Origin: Telopea speciosissima
Lineage: Eukaryota > Streptophyta > Magnoliopsida > Proteales > Proteaceae
Reading direction: 5' to 3'
Length of the DNA: 64,000 bases
NCBI RefSeq assembly: GCF_018873765.1
Contig: NC_057920.1
Location: 12,599,307 to 12,663,306, forward strand
Each line of letters opens with the position of its first letter. Position 1 is the first letter of the stretch. The translations under genes were made by a program, and so were the position numbers. This document shows positions 1 through 12,054 of this stretch, piece after piece. The notes under the pieces were generated by a model. The model did not search any database, was not told the origin of the DNA, and was given only the letters and a program-made list of their open reading frames with translations.

Positions 1-580
1 GTCAGATGCTCACCTTCCTGAACTTCCTCCCCAGCCGCTCGTTCTCCAAAAACCTGAGAGAATTTCACTCCAGAGGTGGGACCCCTGTTTCTCCATTCCC
101 TATAGTGATCATCTTCGACTGTAAATCAGAGCACTTGGCTAGGGACGGTCAGCATGGAGGCAGAAGGTATGGCGGTGGTGGTGGCTGCTACAATTGTGGG
201 GAAGATGAACAGTAACAGGGGTGGGGTGGAGTGGATTTAATTCTTTAAAAAATAAGTAAGGGCAAAATTGTCATTTCCTTTCAAAACTAACAGAGTTGGT
301 ACTCAGAAGGTACGGAAGTAATTTTTGAAATTCCAGGGATGGTATACATAATTGTTTGAAACCCCAAGGATGGTAGACATAAATTTTCCTTAAAAAAGTT
401 ATTGCGTTATTCAACTCTTTTAGTAGAGAACATCTTTTATCACAGTATATGAATTGTTTTCATCAAGTTTTAGAAGTTAAATCAATGTTGGTAAGATCTC
501 ATGCCAAATTGAGCTTTTTATTATGATCTATTTGCTTTCTATGTGTTAATGACTTATCTCTGGTCATTTATTTCAAATAG
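1..580. other. Upstream part or first intron of the canopy-type gene
   Basis: No exon of the downstream gene was found here. The first recognised exon starts at 581 with one base that completes a codon begun earlier, so the signal-peptide exon lies left of the window and this stretch is probably intron. Apart from the zinc-knuckle-like relic at 112-215 it is AT-rich without recognisable content. Confidence 0.5.
112..215 (+). pseudogene. Relic of a glycine-rich CCHC zinc-knuckle (cold-shock/GRP2-like) protein
   Basis: One reading frame gives CKSEHLARDGQHGG, then RRYGGGGGCYNCGE and a stop soon after. This resembles the HLARDC plus glycine run plus CYNCGE pattern repeated in plant cold-shock-domain/GRP2 proteins, which bind RNA through CCHC knuckles. 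The cysteine expected after HLARD is glycine and the second knuckle is cut off, so no complete CCHC remains. No cold-shock domain was seen upstream. It is probably a dead gene fragment inside an intron; a chance glycine-rich match cannot be excluded. Confidence 0.35.
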
Positions 581-3500
581 AGTCAGCGAGCTGAGAATAG
601 TTGAACTTTTGGATGGGCTCTGTGAAAAGATGCAAGATTATACTCTAGAGAAGGTAATTTTTTGGTACTGGAATATGTCCCCCTTGGAATATGGAAAGGG
701 TAACTTCACTCTCATGACATTCTTTTGAGGAGAAATTCATGTAATATGGGTTCATGTTAAGTGACCTAGTTTTCTTTTCTTTCCCTTTCCCTAAATTACT
801 GTTATGAAGTAAGTGGTATGAATACGGTGGTGCAAAATTTTTCATCTTTTAATAGAGCTGATGATTTTTGTATTAATAATTTTGCTAAATCTGATGCCTG
901 GATGTTGAACTTGCTTAGCTTACTCAAGTTGAGACAATAAAATGCCAGTGCTGATGCCAATGGCTGATATTACTTGGATGCTTGAGTACAAATTTCTCAT
1001 TTCTTGTCACATTGTAGTTATTTTCTTATATCCTCAATGACCACATTAATTTTATTTTAAAAGTATCTTTAGCAGCATATTTTGTTACAATAATAAATTA
1101 TTGTAAATATTCTGAGTTTCATGGAACTTTGGTGGGTTTTAAGGCCTGAAAAGAAGATACTAGCCTACAAAAAGAATAAAAACATCCTATGAGTGTATGA
1201 GATGGGATACTTGCATTAGTATTCATGTCTATGACTTTGAGAAGTTGATGCAGATCCGAGAGATGGTCTGCTTTATATATCTTTATAAAGATATAGTATT
1301 AAAGTATACAGGCTTACATCCAAATCTGCAGAATCACTCATGTTAGGATCTTCTACATTCCAAGTCTGGTGGGGCAGCAGGGATAAGAGAAAGGAGGGAA
1401 GGAAACGTGGGGAAGAGAGAGGAGAGGGAAGGAAAAGGCAACAACTACATTTTAAAATCTAACTAATACTTAATCCATCCATTCAAATCTTGGGGGGCGT
1501 GCGAACTTTTACAGTGTATTTATAAAGTTATAAAATAGACGTAAACAGAAAATAAAACTGGACTCTAAAATTACCAATCGACGAGCTGATGTGGCAGTAT
1601 CCTATTTGATTTAAATAATAAGGAAAAGACAAGGAAGCTTCCTCCGTCCATAGATTACTTTTGGAAAAGTTCCTAACTGACCAAACTCTTATAGAATGAA
1701 ACCAAATAGAAAAAGGAATAACTCCTCTAATGTTGAGAGACTTGGAGTGTCCTAAATCAGTCCTCTCTTACAATAAATAAAAAAAGAAATAAATTCCCAC
1801 AACTTGGACGGAGGATACGGTTCCTGAAAATCAGGAAACCATCGGTCGCAAACCTTTAAAAGTCTTCAAGTGGCCCCACAAATTGATTAACAGCTATCTG
1901 ATAAAATAAGTTCCTAACTAAATAACTAATGGGCCCCCTATTAAAGTATTAATACTAACTACCTAATTAAGATGCTAATTTCGTGTTCCTCTTTGGACCT
2001 ATAATTTGGGCCCTATAATTGGGCCCAGTACAAATAAAAACACTTAAAACAAAAGCCCATAGCCATATACTATCAAAACAGGCCTAAAATAAAAGATCAA
2101 ACCACATCCAATAATGTTGATCATGCTCCTGCATTATAACTCCTCAATGTTTTCCAGATCAGTTCCTGTATCTATGTTCAGAAATGTGCATCACAGTATA
2201 TTACAATAAATGGTTTGAATTACTTTCAAACATGCATGGAAGTTCATCTTCTTTGGTGGCTGATGTTTGTCTGGTTAACAGCTGTATGCTACAAATGGTC
2301 TGAGTACATTCACATGGCACCTGTGGTTAGAATGTTCACATTTCCAGGCTGCTGATATGTTGTGCTTCGAATATGCAGTTAGATTCCACTAGACGAGAAT
2401 GGATCAAAGTGGATGATTGGAACAACCTGACCATTGGTATGTTTTTTCCCGTGTATGTGCTTTTAGCCTTACTAGCTAATGCCTGCCACAGGTCATGCTG
2501 TTCCTGTTTTGTCACTCATTTGCATCCTAGAAAGTTATGCTGATAATACTCCCCTTGAGCTAGAGAATCATCTTATGAGGAACAACCGTAGAGCACAATA
2601 ATGATTTGGCATTCTCTTGGAGAGAAAATCCCAGAGATTATGCTAGAAAATGCCTGAGCTTTGCCAAAGCCTAAATGATGTAGCAGTGGTATATCGAATG
2701 AGCTGTATAGCAGGCCAATATGTGGCCCATCTTATGGGTTTACTTAATCCCATCGAGCAGCATGTATTTAGCCCATAATTGTGGGTCTATTCATGGCCAT
2801 CGAGTTCTTCCCACTATGATCATCGAGTCAGCACATTATGAGGAGATCAACCTGCATATCTTATGGGCCCCATGGCCAGCTAGCTTGGAGATCAAATTGG
2901 AGTTTAATTATCAATTCCGTGGAGACTTGTTAGGCTTAGTTTTAGTTAATTTTAATTCCTATTTCAGTTGTATAGCCAATAGAATACCAATAGAATTAAC
3001 TTTTTCCTAGTTAGATTAAGATTTTAATTTCAGTGTATATAAAACACTGGTGAGGAATTCATATATTAAAAAAAAAAAAAACACTGGTAAGGGCCATTGG
3101 CCAAAATAATGATTGATTGAAGATTAATAAAGTTGAAGTTTATTCAATGTAGCTGTGCAATTCAGTGGTTTGGGGTGAGAAGCCTTGGGTGTGATGCCTT
3201 GGACTGTGATAGTCTGATCCATTAGTGGGATGCCATGGGTGGAACTGACTTAAAACAACCTAAAAATAAAGACATCTTGACTAACTAATAACGTATGCTT
3301 AGCTCTACCCATATTAGAGGTCCATTAAAGTGGCCCATTACAAAGAAAATTCATTGGACTAAAGGTCTAACACCTATATAATCCAACCCAAGGCTTATTT
3401 CTAATAAAATAAGCCTATTTAGGTGATTTAACTGCATCAGGCAGCCCTGTTTTGGGTTTTATTTGGCTGAAGTCGGCATCAGCAATATAAGGGAACCTGT

Positions 3501-6500
3501 CCCTTGGATGCTGTCCATATTTTGGGGAATTGAAGAACCTCCTGGAAGTGACCTTTGACCAAGGTTTTAGCCAGATCAGATCTGTTGATCTGCTGCTGTG
3601 ATAAATCACTCAAATTTGGAAATTTATTACTGTTTTGACTGTTGACTCAATTCTGACCGGTAGAACATTGCAGTATTTTGGGGTTTATCTATTCTAACAG
3701 TTTATGAACAGTAGTCAGAATCTGATCTTTATCAGATAAGGTTGACTTTGATGTTGTCGTTCACCTAAATTCTGTTTTAGGGTTTGCTTGAGTTCCTGTT
3801 AAAAGGGTTTATCCCATCTCCCCCCACCAATTGGTACATATCCAAGTAATCTATAGGTGTTTAAACTTAGAATCAGGAACTTATTTCCCATTTAAATGTT
3901 CCTGCAAAATTTTTTTAACATATAAACCTGAAGTGATGTTTTTGTTGATTCTTGAATTTTTAGAGTTCTGCTAAAGTTTCTATTCCATAAGTATATGATC
4001 TGTATTCTCATCTGTGTGAGTGTATGGTTATGTTAAGGCTAGCATTTAATAGAATTCGTTTAAAATTTGAAAATGCTAACATTTACTAGGATTCACTTAA
4101 AATTTTGTTTATTCTTTTCTCTTGTGGTGATAGACAAGCAAGAAGCCCGAGCTTATGCAAAAGACATATCCTCTTACTGTGGAAGGTAAGAAGTAAGGCA
4201 ATTTTAACCTGTATATGGTTATGATCGACAAATTCCTAGTTTTTGTAGATCTTACTATAATTCATTGTGCCTAATAGGTGTTTTCTGTGATGCGGGCTGA
4301 ACCAATCACAATTCAACCAAGATGTGGTATTCTGTTACGGGAGAGATTACTCTAGAGTTAAACTCAATTTTTCGTAGAAAAATTAATTTATAAATTTTTC
4401 TTTATAGAAGTACATCTTTTAAATCTGAGTGTGACTGAATTTACTTGCCTGGATCAAATTCTCATGGCTGACAATTAGGGGTGTCAATAAAGCCCGGCTG
4501 GCCCGAACCCGCCCGAACCCGCCCGAGCCCGGCCCGGGCCCGACCCTGATTTTTGACCCCGAGGGCGGGTTTGGGTTTAGTTATAGTCGACCCTGGCGGG
4601 TCGGGTCGGGTCGTGGTTTAGATCCTCGGCCTAGCCGGCCCGGCCCGACCCGACCTCAGTATTAATTATAGGTATATAATATTACATATATATATATATT
4701 ATATACTTAATATAAGTATTTTCTTGACAAAAAAAAAGAAGAGAATTGTACAGAAGATAACTACTAGCTTTGTCATCATCATGAAGTGGGAACCCATAAA
4801 AAGAGTAGATCATCTACTATTTTGATCGACCATAAAAAGAGTCACGACATGATTGTTATTTAGTTGTAGCCCCTATAAGCTTCCCGAGGCCTATTGAGGG
4901 GACACAGCTTATAAATCGTAGAGAGAGAGTTTATACACACGCCATTTTTTCAACATATTTATTAGTTGTCCCATGTTGAGATCCTATGTTACAAAACATG
5001 TTCTAATGAGACACGTGCGTGCCATAAATCAAGACAACGACCGACCGCAACAGTTTCTTGACGGTCGGCGGGTCGTCGGGTTAAGGCCTCTAGGTCGGGT
5101 CGGGTTTAGGCAGCCCGCCACCGACCATTGACACCCCTACGACAATGCAATTCAACATCCTTATTTTATAATTTTTTATATTACAAAGAAAACCACCTAT
5201 TCTAAAATCAACAATATTTGTTGTGAGAAATTACAAGAAAAGTTAAATTAGAGGTCAATTTAACTATACTGCAAACTTTCGTCGGGTGTATTGTGCATTT
5301 CTTTTGATTGCTCATGTTATGCAGAAGGGCAACTATTTGGTAACACAGCAGCCTGTATGCTAGACCCAAAACAATGGGGAGCCAAGAACTGCCACATGGC
5401 AGCTCACCTAGTACCCAAGTATGGTACAGAGGACCCATCCTCAATCATATGTTGAATCTCAGGTCGAATGGAGCTTACCATAGGGCACAATAGAGCTTAA
5501 AAAATGGTTAAGAAGACTTGTTTTTCAAAACAGTTTGATGGTTGAAAAAAAGAGGGGAAAAGTATAAAACATGGTGGGCCACCTGATTGAGTTGGCCAAC
5601 TAATTTGACATTTGTCCATCTATGGTGTACTGTATTTATCCAGCCATTTGGATTGGCATCCGTATGCTGTATGAAAAGTCACTTCTTGTGCTAGGACCAG
5701 CACTGGGGCCATTTTGTGACCATTTCTGACATTACCTTTTTCATAGCCGTCATATTATGTAGAATAAGATTAAAGCTTCTTAGAGATTATGATTTCACCT
5801 TTTCTGACTTTGTATGCTCAATGGAACAGGTTACTTGAAGAAACAGAAGATGAGGTGAGTTCATTTTTATTCCTTTTAATAATTTAATTTATTTGGTCAA
5901 TCCTAGCATTACTGCTGACAACACCTGCCCCCTCCAAAATAATAATCTAAGATTGCTAAGTTCGTTTCTATTTGCACACTAGGGAGTGGGGATGGGAAAA
6001 TTTGATTTTCTAGTGGTCAGATCTGTTTTTATACTCATCAAATATACCTAATATTTTAAGGAAAGACGGAACCTAGACTGAGTCTAGAAGGGCATTCCCC
6101 AGACCATCACATATTTCTGCCTTCTGGGTCGAGAATTAGGTCATTTCTAACCGTGGATAGGTGGTGTTTGATTGGGAATTCTATGGATAGGCCACGTCAA
6201 ATTTAGTTTCCCATCTCAATTGTATGTCCTACCATGTTTGAGGCAAACCCACATGTTTTCAGTGGCCTCTGTTCTATAGACAGAATTTAAGTTTTCCAAA
6301 AAATTCTAAAGCATAGTTCTGACAAGTGGAGATGTTGGATTGGATTTAAAATTGATTGAAAATTAACTCATGACTAGATGATGACATGGACATCTCCATC
6401 AAATCCCAGCTCCAACCAATACTGCCATATTGCCGAAATAGTCTATGTTCCCTGGCATTTTTTATTATTATTGACTAATGATTGTCCTGTGGTGTACGCA

Positions 6501-7061
6501 GTTTGCCGAGTTGATAAAGAAAGGATTTGTTAGAACAGGAGAAGTAAGCAAGGTTTTATGTCAAGACCTCAGCAAGCACTGCATTGTGAGGTAATTATTG
6601 AAAATTTGAAGTTAATCTATGAAATACTTGATGACAGTTGAGAATTCATAAGTGTGTGGTGTGGCTGAATTTTGTTTGAACAATACTTGCCAACATTTTC
6701 AGGCCTTCATCTCACTGATTTGCTGTCCAATCATCTACCTTTTGAAATTGACCCAAATTCCTATTAGTTAATTTCATTCTTCCTTCAATGCAGTTCATTT
6801 GGACTGCCTCCATATTCTTTTTACAACTTCAGTGCTGTTGAAACAATTAGCTTGATTTTTATTACCTTAGCCACTTTACTGCTTGTGGTTAGAGATGATT
6901 TTGTATGATACACACTTTTAAGAGAGTGGTTTTTGTTTAATGCCAAAAAATAAAGCACCTTTATCTTCTTGCTAATGGTCAAAGTTTTTGTACTTGTTTT
7001 ATACAGTGATTCTCACCCCTTGGAGTATGTTGATGATGAGGAATCCGATGGGGAACTCTGA
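581..7061 (+). CDS. Canopy/DUF3456 (TLR4-regulator, MIR-interacting MSAP-type) protein, 5' end outside the window
   Basis: Six exons join in frame: 581-653, 2379-2436, 4134-4185, 5830-5854, 6502-6590 and 7007-7061 (TGA). All have AG acceptors and GT donors. Visible peptides include ELLDGLCEKMQDYTLEK, WIKVDDWNNLTI, KQEARAYAKDISSYCGR, LLEETEDEFAELIKKG and KVLCQDLSKHC, which match the plant canopy-like family (DUF3456). The spaced cysteines are typical of this saposin-like, disulphide-bonded fold. The family consists of soluble ER-lumen proteins linked to folding or export of client receptors in animals; the plant role is little known. The protein ends in an acidic tail, DDEESDGEL. The N-terminal signal peptide and first cysteines would lie in an exon left of the window. 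Introns are long (up to 1.7 kb) and hold at least one hAT-like element. Family assignment is firm; the function is inferred from the family. Confidence 0.85.
4476..5139. mobile_element. Non-autonomous hAT-like element in a canopy-gene intron
   Basis: It is bounded by perfect 13-bp inverted ends TAGGGGTGTCAAT and is 664 bp long. Just inside both ends lie GC-rich subterminal runs of GGCCCGACCC-type repeats; the middle is AT-rich with no coding sequence. The flanks share GACAAT but are offset by one base, so the 8-bp target duplication expected of hAT elements is only partly visible. It lies in the intron between the exons ending at 4185 and starting at 5830. Confidence 0.65.
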
Positions 7062-7423
7062 AGGCATGTTTGATGAGTTTCCCAATTTTTTTGCAGCTCA
7101 AGAAGAATTAGAGTTGCAAGCCTGCTCATTAACCAAGCTCTAAATTTATTTCTGATTCTATACACACCGAAATGAATGTACTAGGTCTCATTGTTAAAAT
7201 TCTTTCTTGAACCCAGATAAATCCTGAATCTGATCAGTTCCCTTTTTTTATATTTCTCAGTTTTGTCAAGTTCCAGAATGAATGTACTTGATGCTTGAAA
7301 TATAATTAACAAGGCAAGACGAATCATGAACACATTTAGAGGATAATATCCATCTAATATGTGGGTCAATTTGGATTACAAGTGGAAGGTATTTTGATGC
7401 TTGACAGTGAGAGAGAGTGTTTG

Positions 7424-7790
7424 CCATTTGGCAAGTGGCTGGTCCAAGGCAAGAACAACCTGGCCATTCCTGATCCATTCTCAGGCTTTGAGGTCAAATT
7501 GATCACTTGTGACAGGGACAAGGTCTCACATCAGGTTCGAACCTTTTTTTGAAAATTTTCTTCATGTGTTAGCAAATTGTAATTTCTTCATGTCCCACTG
7601 CATAGCCATTTGGCAAGTGGCTGGTCCAAGGCAATAAGAACCTGGCCATTCATGATCCAGTCTCAGGCTTTGAGCTCAAATTGATCAACTTGTCAGGGAC
7701 AAAGTTTCACATCAGGTTTGAACCTTTTTTGAAAATTTCTTCATGTTAGCAAATTGCAACTTCTTCATGTTCACTGCATCGTCAGATTCA
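7424..7790. repeat. Two tandem copies of a 192-bp unit downstream of the canopy gene
   Basis: Units start at 7424 and 7616 with the same CCATTTGGCAAGTGGCTGG and run on to a shared AGCAAATTG / CTTCATG end. They differ by scattered substitutions and small indels. The unit reads through in part as an open frame (GKWLVQG, SGFELKLI) but I recognise no protein. It begins about 360 bp after the stop codon of the canopy gene. Confidence 0.7.
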
Positions 7791-9319
7791 TTTCCCATGC
7801 TGCGTTATTGCTCAACTCTCACACGAATCACGTGGTTAATGGGCTACGGATTCCACCACTCCCCATGGGCAATAGTTAGTGATGACTGAAGACATTTACT
7901 TATCTAAAAGCACGCTTTGGCTTAGCTGTGAAAGTCTCTACGTACGTACCTGATAGTGATGCCTACCTACCCTACCCACGCACTCTTCCATTCATCTCGT
8001 GGCCATTTTTGTTAAATGATAAAATTTGGTGAACCCATTGTCACCGTCCTTCGTGGCACACAAGTGACAAAAAATCTTTCCATACGGGACAAAACACTAT
8101 ATTTGAAATTTGAGGGTAATTTTTTGTTATCTAAAATATCACTTTAACCAAATTTTTCTTCACCCACGGTGACTAAGATTCCATTGGAAAGGGAGGGAAT
8201 ATGTTAAAACCCTAAAGGGGTTTGTGAACCCTATGATGGTAGTGAACTGATTTCTATGGGTGGAAGAAAACTCTCTTTATACTATTATACAAAGGTTCTA
8301 ACATTAATGTCAATGTAACCAAGCAAGAATTTTTTATCCTGGCCATTTATATTCATTAGAATCTGTTTTTTTGTTGAGATTTCTATTTGGACCTATTTCT
8401 TTAACCAATGGAGAAGAGAGAATTTCTTCAATCATGTCCCACTTGATGGGACTAGTGTAAGTATAATGGATTAGAAGATCCAAACTTGACTCTATCTATT
8501 ACTTGTGCGGTAGTATCCTTTCATGTTCGGTTGTCATAGTAATCAGTTGGATCTTGATCATCAACGTCCGAAGATCTTTCCAATGTTTAAAAATAATATT
8601 TTGAACTTTCAAAAATAGAGAGGGGAGAATTATTTTCAAGAGTCCAATCATAGTCTCAATTCACCACGAATCTTTTCACCTTGGAGGGAAAAAAAACCTA
8701 AATCCCTTTTTGCCATGGTAAAAAATTTCCGCAATCAATGTAGAGACTTGAGAGAATTTCTTCATTTAGGGTGATTTAATGTTATGATTGACCTCCTGAA
8801 ATATGAAATCTCATTATTAAATCTCATCGGTTTCTTTTTTGGTTTTTTGGTAAAGAATCTTATCGCTTCTTAGTTACAAACAAAACTCCATCCTTCTTCT
8901 GTACCTTTTTTGTCAAGTGGGGTCCATGAAAATGTTTGGTTGTATGTGTCTTGGAATCCTGATCCCATACTTCATGGAACACATGGGGATTGGAGAGTTG
9001 CTTTTTTCTCCTGATTTTAGTCATGATTCATGACTTCATGTAGTAGTATATGTCCCAATCTTTCATCATCAGTTCATATATTTCTTCTTAAATTAGCCCT
9101 TTCTTCCAAACACTTTGCGTAATAATCCAGGATTCATGCATGTCTCTCATATTTAAAAGTTAAAGCTCGGAGGGGATGAGGAGAGATTCAGATTGGGATG
9201 TTCCATGCATGCAATCAATCATTTCTTCGTTCATCCTCTGGCATGGATCCCACCTACTCTCTCCACTCGGACTGTCTTTGTGCTACTTAAAGACAGTTTC
9301 TTAAGGTGAATTTATTTTT
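7791..9319. other. AT-rich intergenic spacer
   Basis: No gene recognised. A possible small MITE-like stretch at 8151-8276 has ends resembling each other in inverse (TTTTTCTTCACCCA and TGGGTGGAAGAAAA). A related pair of ends occurs at about 9849-10011. Both calls are weak. Confidence 0.4.
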
Positions 9320-9487
9320 TGGAAGTAGTTTTCTGTCTGGGAGTGTGGCCTACGTCAGGACTCCCATGTGTCTATCTCTCTTCTTCTCAAAACAAGGGGG
9401 TAGAGGTGTCTTTTCATATGGAGAGGAGAGCGATAGGCTCATGGGAGTGCTGACGTAGGCCACACTCCTGGACGGAGTTCTTTTCCC
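9320..9487. mobile_element. Fold-back MITE, family A, copy 1
   Basis: Nearly the whole element folds on itself. The left arm GAGTGTGGCCTACGTCAG is matched by CTGACGTAGGCCACACTC on the right. The centre carries the family's TCTATCTCTCTTCTTC and TCTTTTCATATG words. Flanking 9-mers TTTATTTTT and TTTTTTTTT agree at eight of nine positions, though low complexity weakens this. Related copies lie at 18.6, 19.8, 37.8 and 50.7 kb. Confidence 0.75.
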
Positions 9488-9848
9488 TTTTTTTTTTTCA
9501 TGGTGATTGAAGAAAATTTAGACAAGGGTATAATTTTTCACTCTATCCTCTGTTGTCTAAGGTCTAAAATATCCTCATTTCATGATTTTATCCTAATCTT
9601 CATAGTGAACACGTATGGATTAAGAGATTCTCTCTTCACCTTGGTTGAAAGAAAAATGGTTTATTTTTCTTATTAGACCCAATTACTTTTGGCTTGTGCT
9701 CACACATGTATTGACTAGATGCTATGAGAAAAATTAGGGTTATAAACCAAAAATTTTTGTTGCAAAATGAGAGAGGTTTTTTAAATGGCCCAAATATCTA
9801 CCACACTGCAAGATGAATTAGGTCAAAATTTTATGGACAATTAAACTT

Positions 9849-10011
9849 AGAGAAAGTTTTTCTTCACCACACCACATCATCCTAGGGTTCACAAACCCTA
9901 TAGAGTTTTACTATGTTTTCCAAAAGACCCTCCTGATTACCCTTTGTGTGTATCTGAAGTCCTGCTAAGAATAGATTCCCATTCACCATGACTGAAGGAA
10001 AACTTGATCCA
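9849..10011. repeat. Possible small MITE-like element
   Basis: The left side has AAGTTTTTCTTCACCA and the right side TGAAGGAAAACTTG, which pair imperfectly over about 16 bases. The inner AGGGTTCACAAACCCTATAG also occurs inverted near 8205, suggesting a dispersed family. No target duplication seen. Confidence 0.3.
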
Positions 10012-10159
10012 TTAAACTTAAGGTTCCTTGCTCACATGATAAGTATAGGTACAAACAAGTTTTGGTAATTCTAAAAACAAAAAGGGGGTAAAAGATTTGT
10101 ACATTGTTAGCTTAATTTCAAAATTGCATGCATGCATTCCTCATAAGACTCATCCCCCT

Positions 10160-10347
10160 GAATTTTTCTCCTCTTAGGTTCCCTACCCGGTTAGGTTCGT
10201 AGGTTCCTTTCATAGGGAGGGCGAAAACGACGACCTCACCCCACCCGAGTAGTGTGTTCGGGCAGGGGCTGAGGTTGTCATTTTCGATCCCCTATGAGAG
10301 GAACCTACGAACCTGACCGGACAGGGAACCTGAGAGGAGTTAAGACC
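10160..10347. mobile_element. Fold-back MITE with 9-bp target duplication (Mutator-type)
   Basis: A 188-bp palindromic element. The left arm has CTCCTCTTAGGTTCCC and GGTTCGTAGGTTCCT; the right arm repeats them inverted, with a GC-rich loop. It is flanked by the identical 9-mer CATCCCCCT at 10151-10159 and 10348-10356. A 9-bp duplication is the usual mark of Mutator-like transposition. No coding capacity. Confidence 0.8.
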
Positions 10348-12054
10348 CATCCCCCTATACAATGTCTCATATATCCTCTATTTTTAATGTTTTCCCATAA
10401 TCCCCCTCACATTATCCGTGTAGCAAACCCTCTCCCAAAAAATATATATAAAGAATAAAATAGATTATATGATTGAATTTTAATTTAAAATTTGTCAGTT
10501 GCAAATCTAGACCATTCCCAAGATAACATTGGTTGAAATTGGCACATCACGGTCCACGTGACACAGCTAGGTGGACTATCAAGTGTTCTCCAAACAATTC
10601 TGACAATTGGAAGCTGAGTTAAGCAGAATCCGATTCTATACATACTGAGTCAGACCGAGTTTACCAGAATCCGATCAAATCCAACTGGTTCTTGACGATT
10701 CTAGAATGATTCCAATAGCAATCATGGAGACCGGTCGGACCGGACCCTCCCCTTTAAACCATGCCAATAAACGACTTGAAAACCTTAAAGCGGGCGGGGA
10801 CACCGGTGTATCCAGTTCATAAAGTCTACATAAGCAAACGGCAGAAAACGGTTTGTTCTCAGCCACAAATAAATTTTATCCAATATAAATATGCCACCCG
10901 TAATGCAGCGAATCCAATGCTACCCTTCGTAGTTAACGGCCGTTAATTTACTTACCTAACCATCTTCTGATCCTCTGTCTTGAAGAGCGGAAAGAAATGA
11001 AAGAATGGCGGGAGGACCACTCAACGACCGTCCATTATCTAATTGTGAAGATCGGACGGGTGGGAAAAGCCAGCCGCACTGATCCATGAACTAAACACAA
11101 GGCCATCCGGTCAACCAGAAAAGTATCCACTGGGGAAGAGACACGTGTTAGTAGTTGATCATCACCCTCGTCCCGACAGCTACGAGGGTGACTTGAGAAC
11201 CTGTGACTTCGGTTGCCAAATCATATTAAATTGGATTTGCCTCTTTCTTCTGCAATCTTCCTTTTTTTTTTTTTTTTTCCTTTCTTCAAAGCATTGATTT
11301 CTGCTTATCTCAAATCTACCATTTTATCTATATATCTTTTCTCCACTTTTGTCTTCCAGAGATCTTTCTAGGGTTTCTTCTTTGATTTCTCACAATAGAA
11401 TAAAGGCAAGTACTTCATATTATCTCTGTCGCCCGTTTCCCTTGGAATCCAATGTTTATAGGCTGTCGTCTTCTGGTACGGCTGCAATTTTAGAAGATAT
11501 TTGTTTCGTGATTTTGTTTTGCTTCGTTATTTCGAATTGTATGAGTTGGATCCGTTTAATATATTGATTGATCAAATTCTTTGAGGATTGTCGGAATTCT
11601 TCGCGAGGTTAAAGAACTTTTCCTGTGAAGATTTCTTGATCTGGTGGAATGGATGGATATGGTGTTTATCGCATTTGCACCTGTAACTATCTTCCTTCTG
11701 GGTTGAAGGATATAGGGAACCAGTGAGGAGCTCGACAATTTGATGTCTTTTCAGAATCAACCTCAGGGGACTTTGGTTGGACAATTGAGTTGGGAATTGG
11801 GATCTTCAAGATTGGATGCTTATTTATTTATGTTTTTGTGAACTAGATTTTCCACAGCTGTTCGATATCATAACTTAATTGAATTTCATCGAATTACGTT
11901 TGAAGTGCTTTGGCTTAACGGCGGTGGAGTTTTGGTGATTGAGGCCTTTGAGTTTTGGGGGTATAATTTATACCAGTCGTTTGAGATTACAGGGTTCAAG
12001 GAAGATCCTCGGGTTTGGAATTTGATTGAAGGAAGTGAATGTTTGGGAAGAAAC
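10348..12054 (+). promoter_or_regulatory. Upstream and leader region of the PP2C gene
   Basis: The palindrome ACACGTGT at 11141-11148 contains the G-box/ABRE core ACGTG, about 0.9 kb before the chosen ATG, and a second CACGTG lies near 10556. A pyrimidine-rich tract around 11240-11345 followed by CTTCCAGAGATC looks like a transcribed leader, so the 5' UTR may be several hundred bases long and may hold an intron. ABA control is only a possibility raised by the ABRE-like core. Confidence 0.35.

Noticed and set aside
11905-12054. In-frame N-terminal extension of the PP2C from an upstream ATG
   Set aside because: The extra 50 residues resemble nothing in the family and lie in leader-like sequence; the ATG at 12055 has better context.
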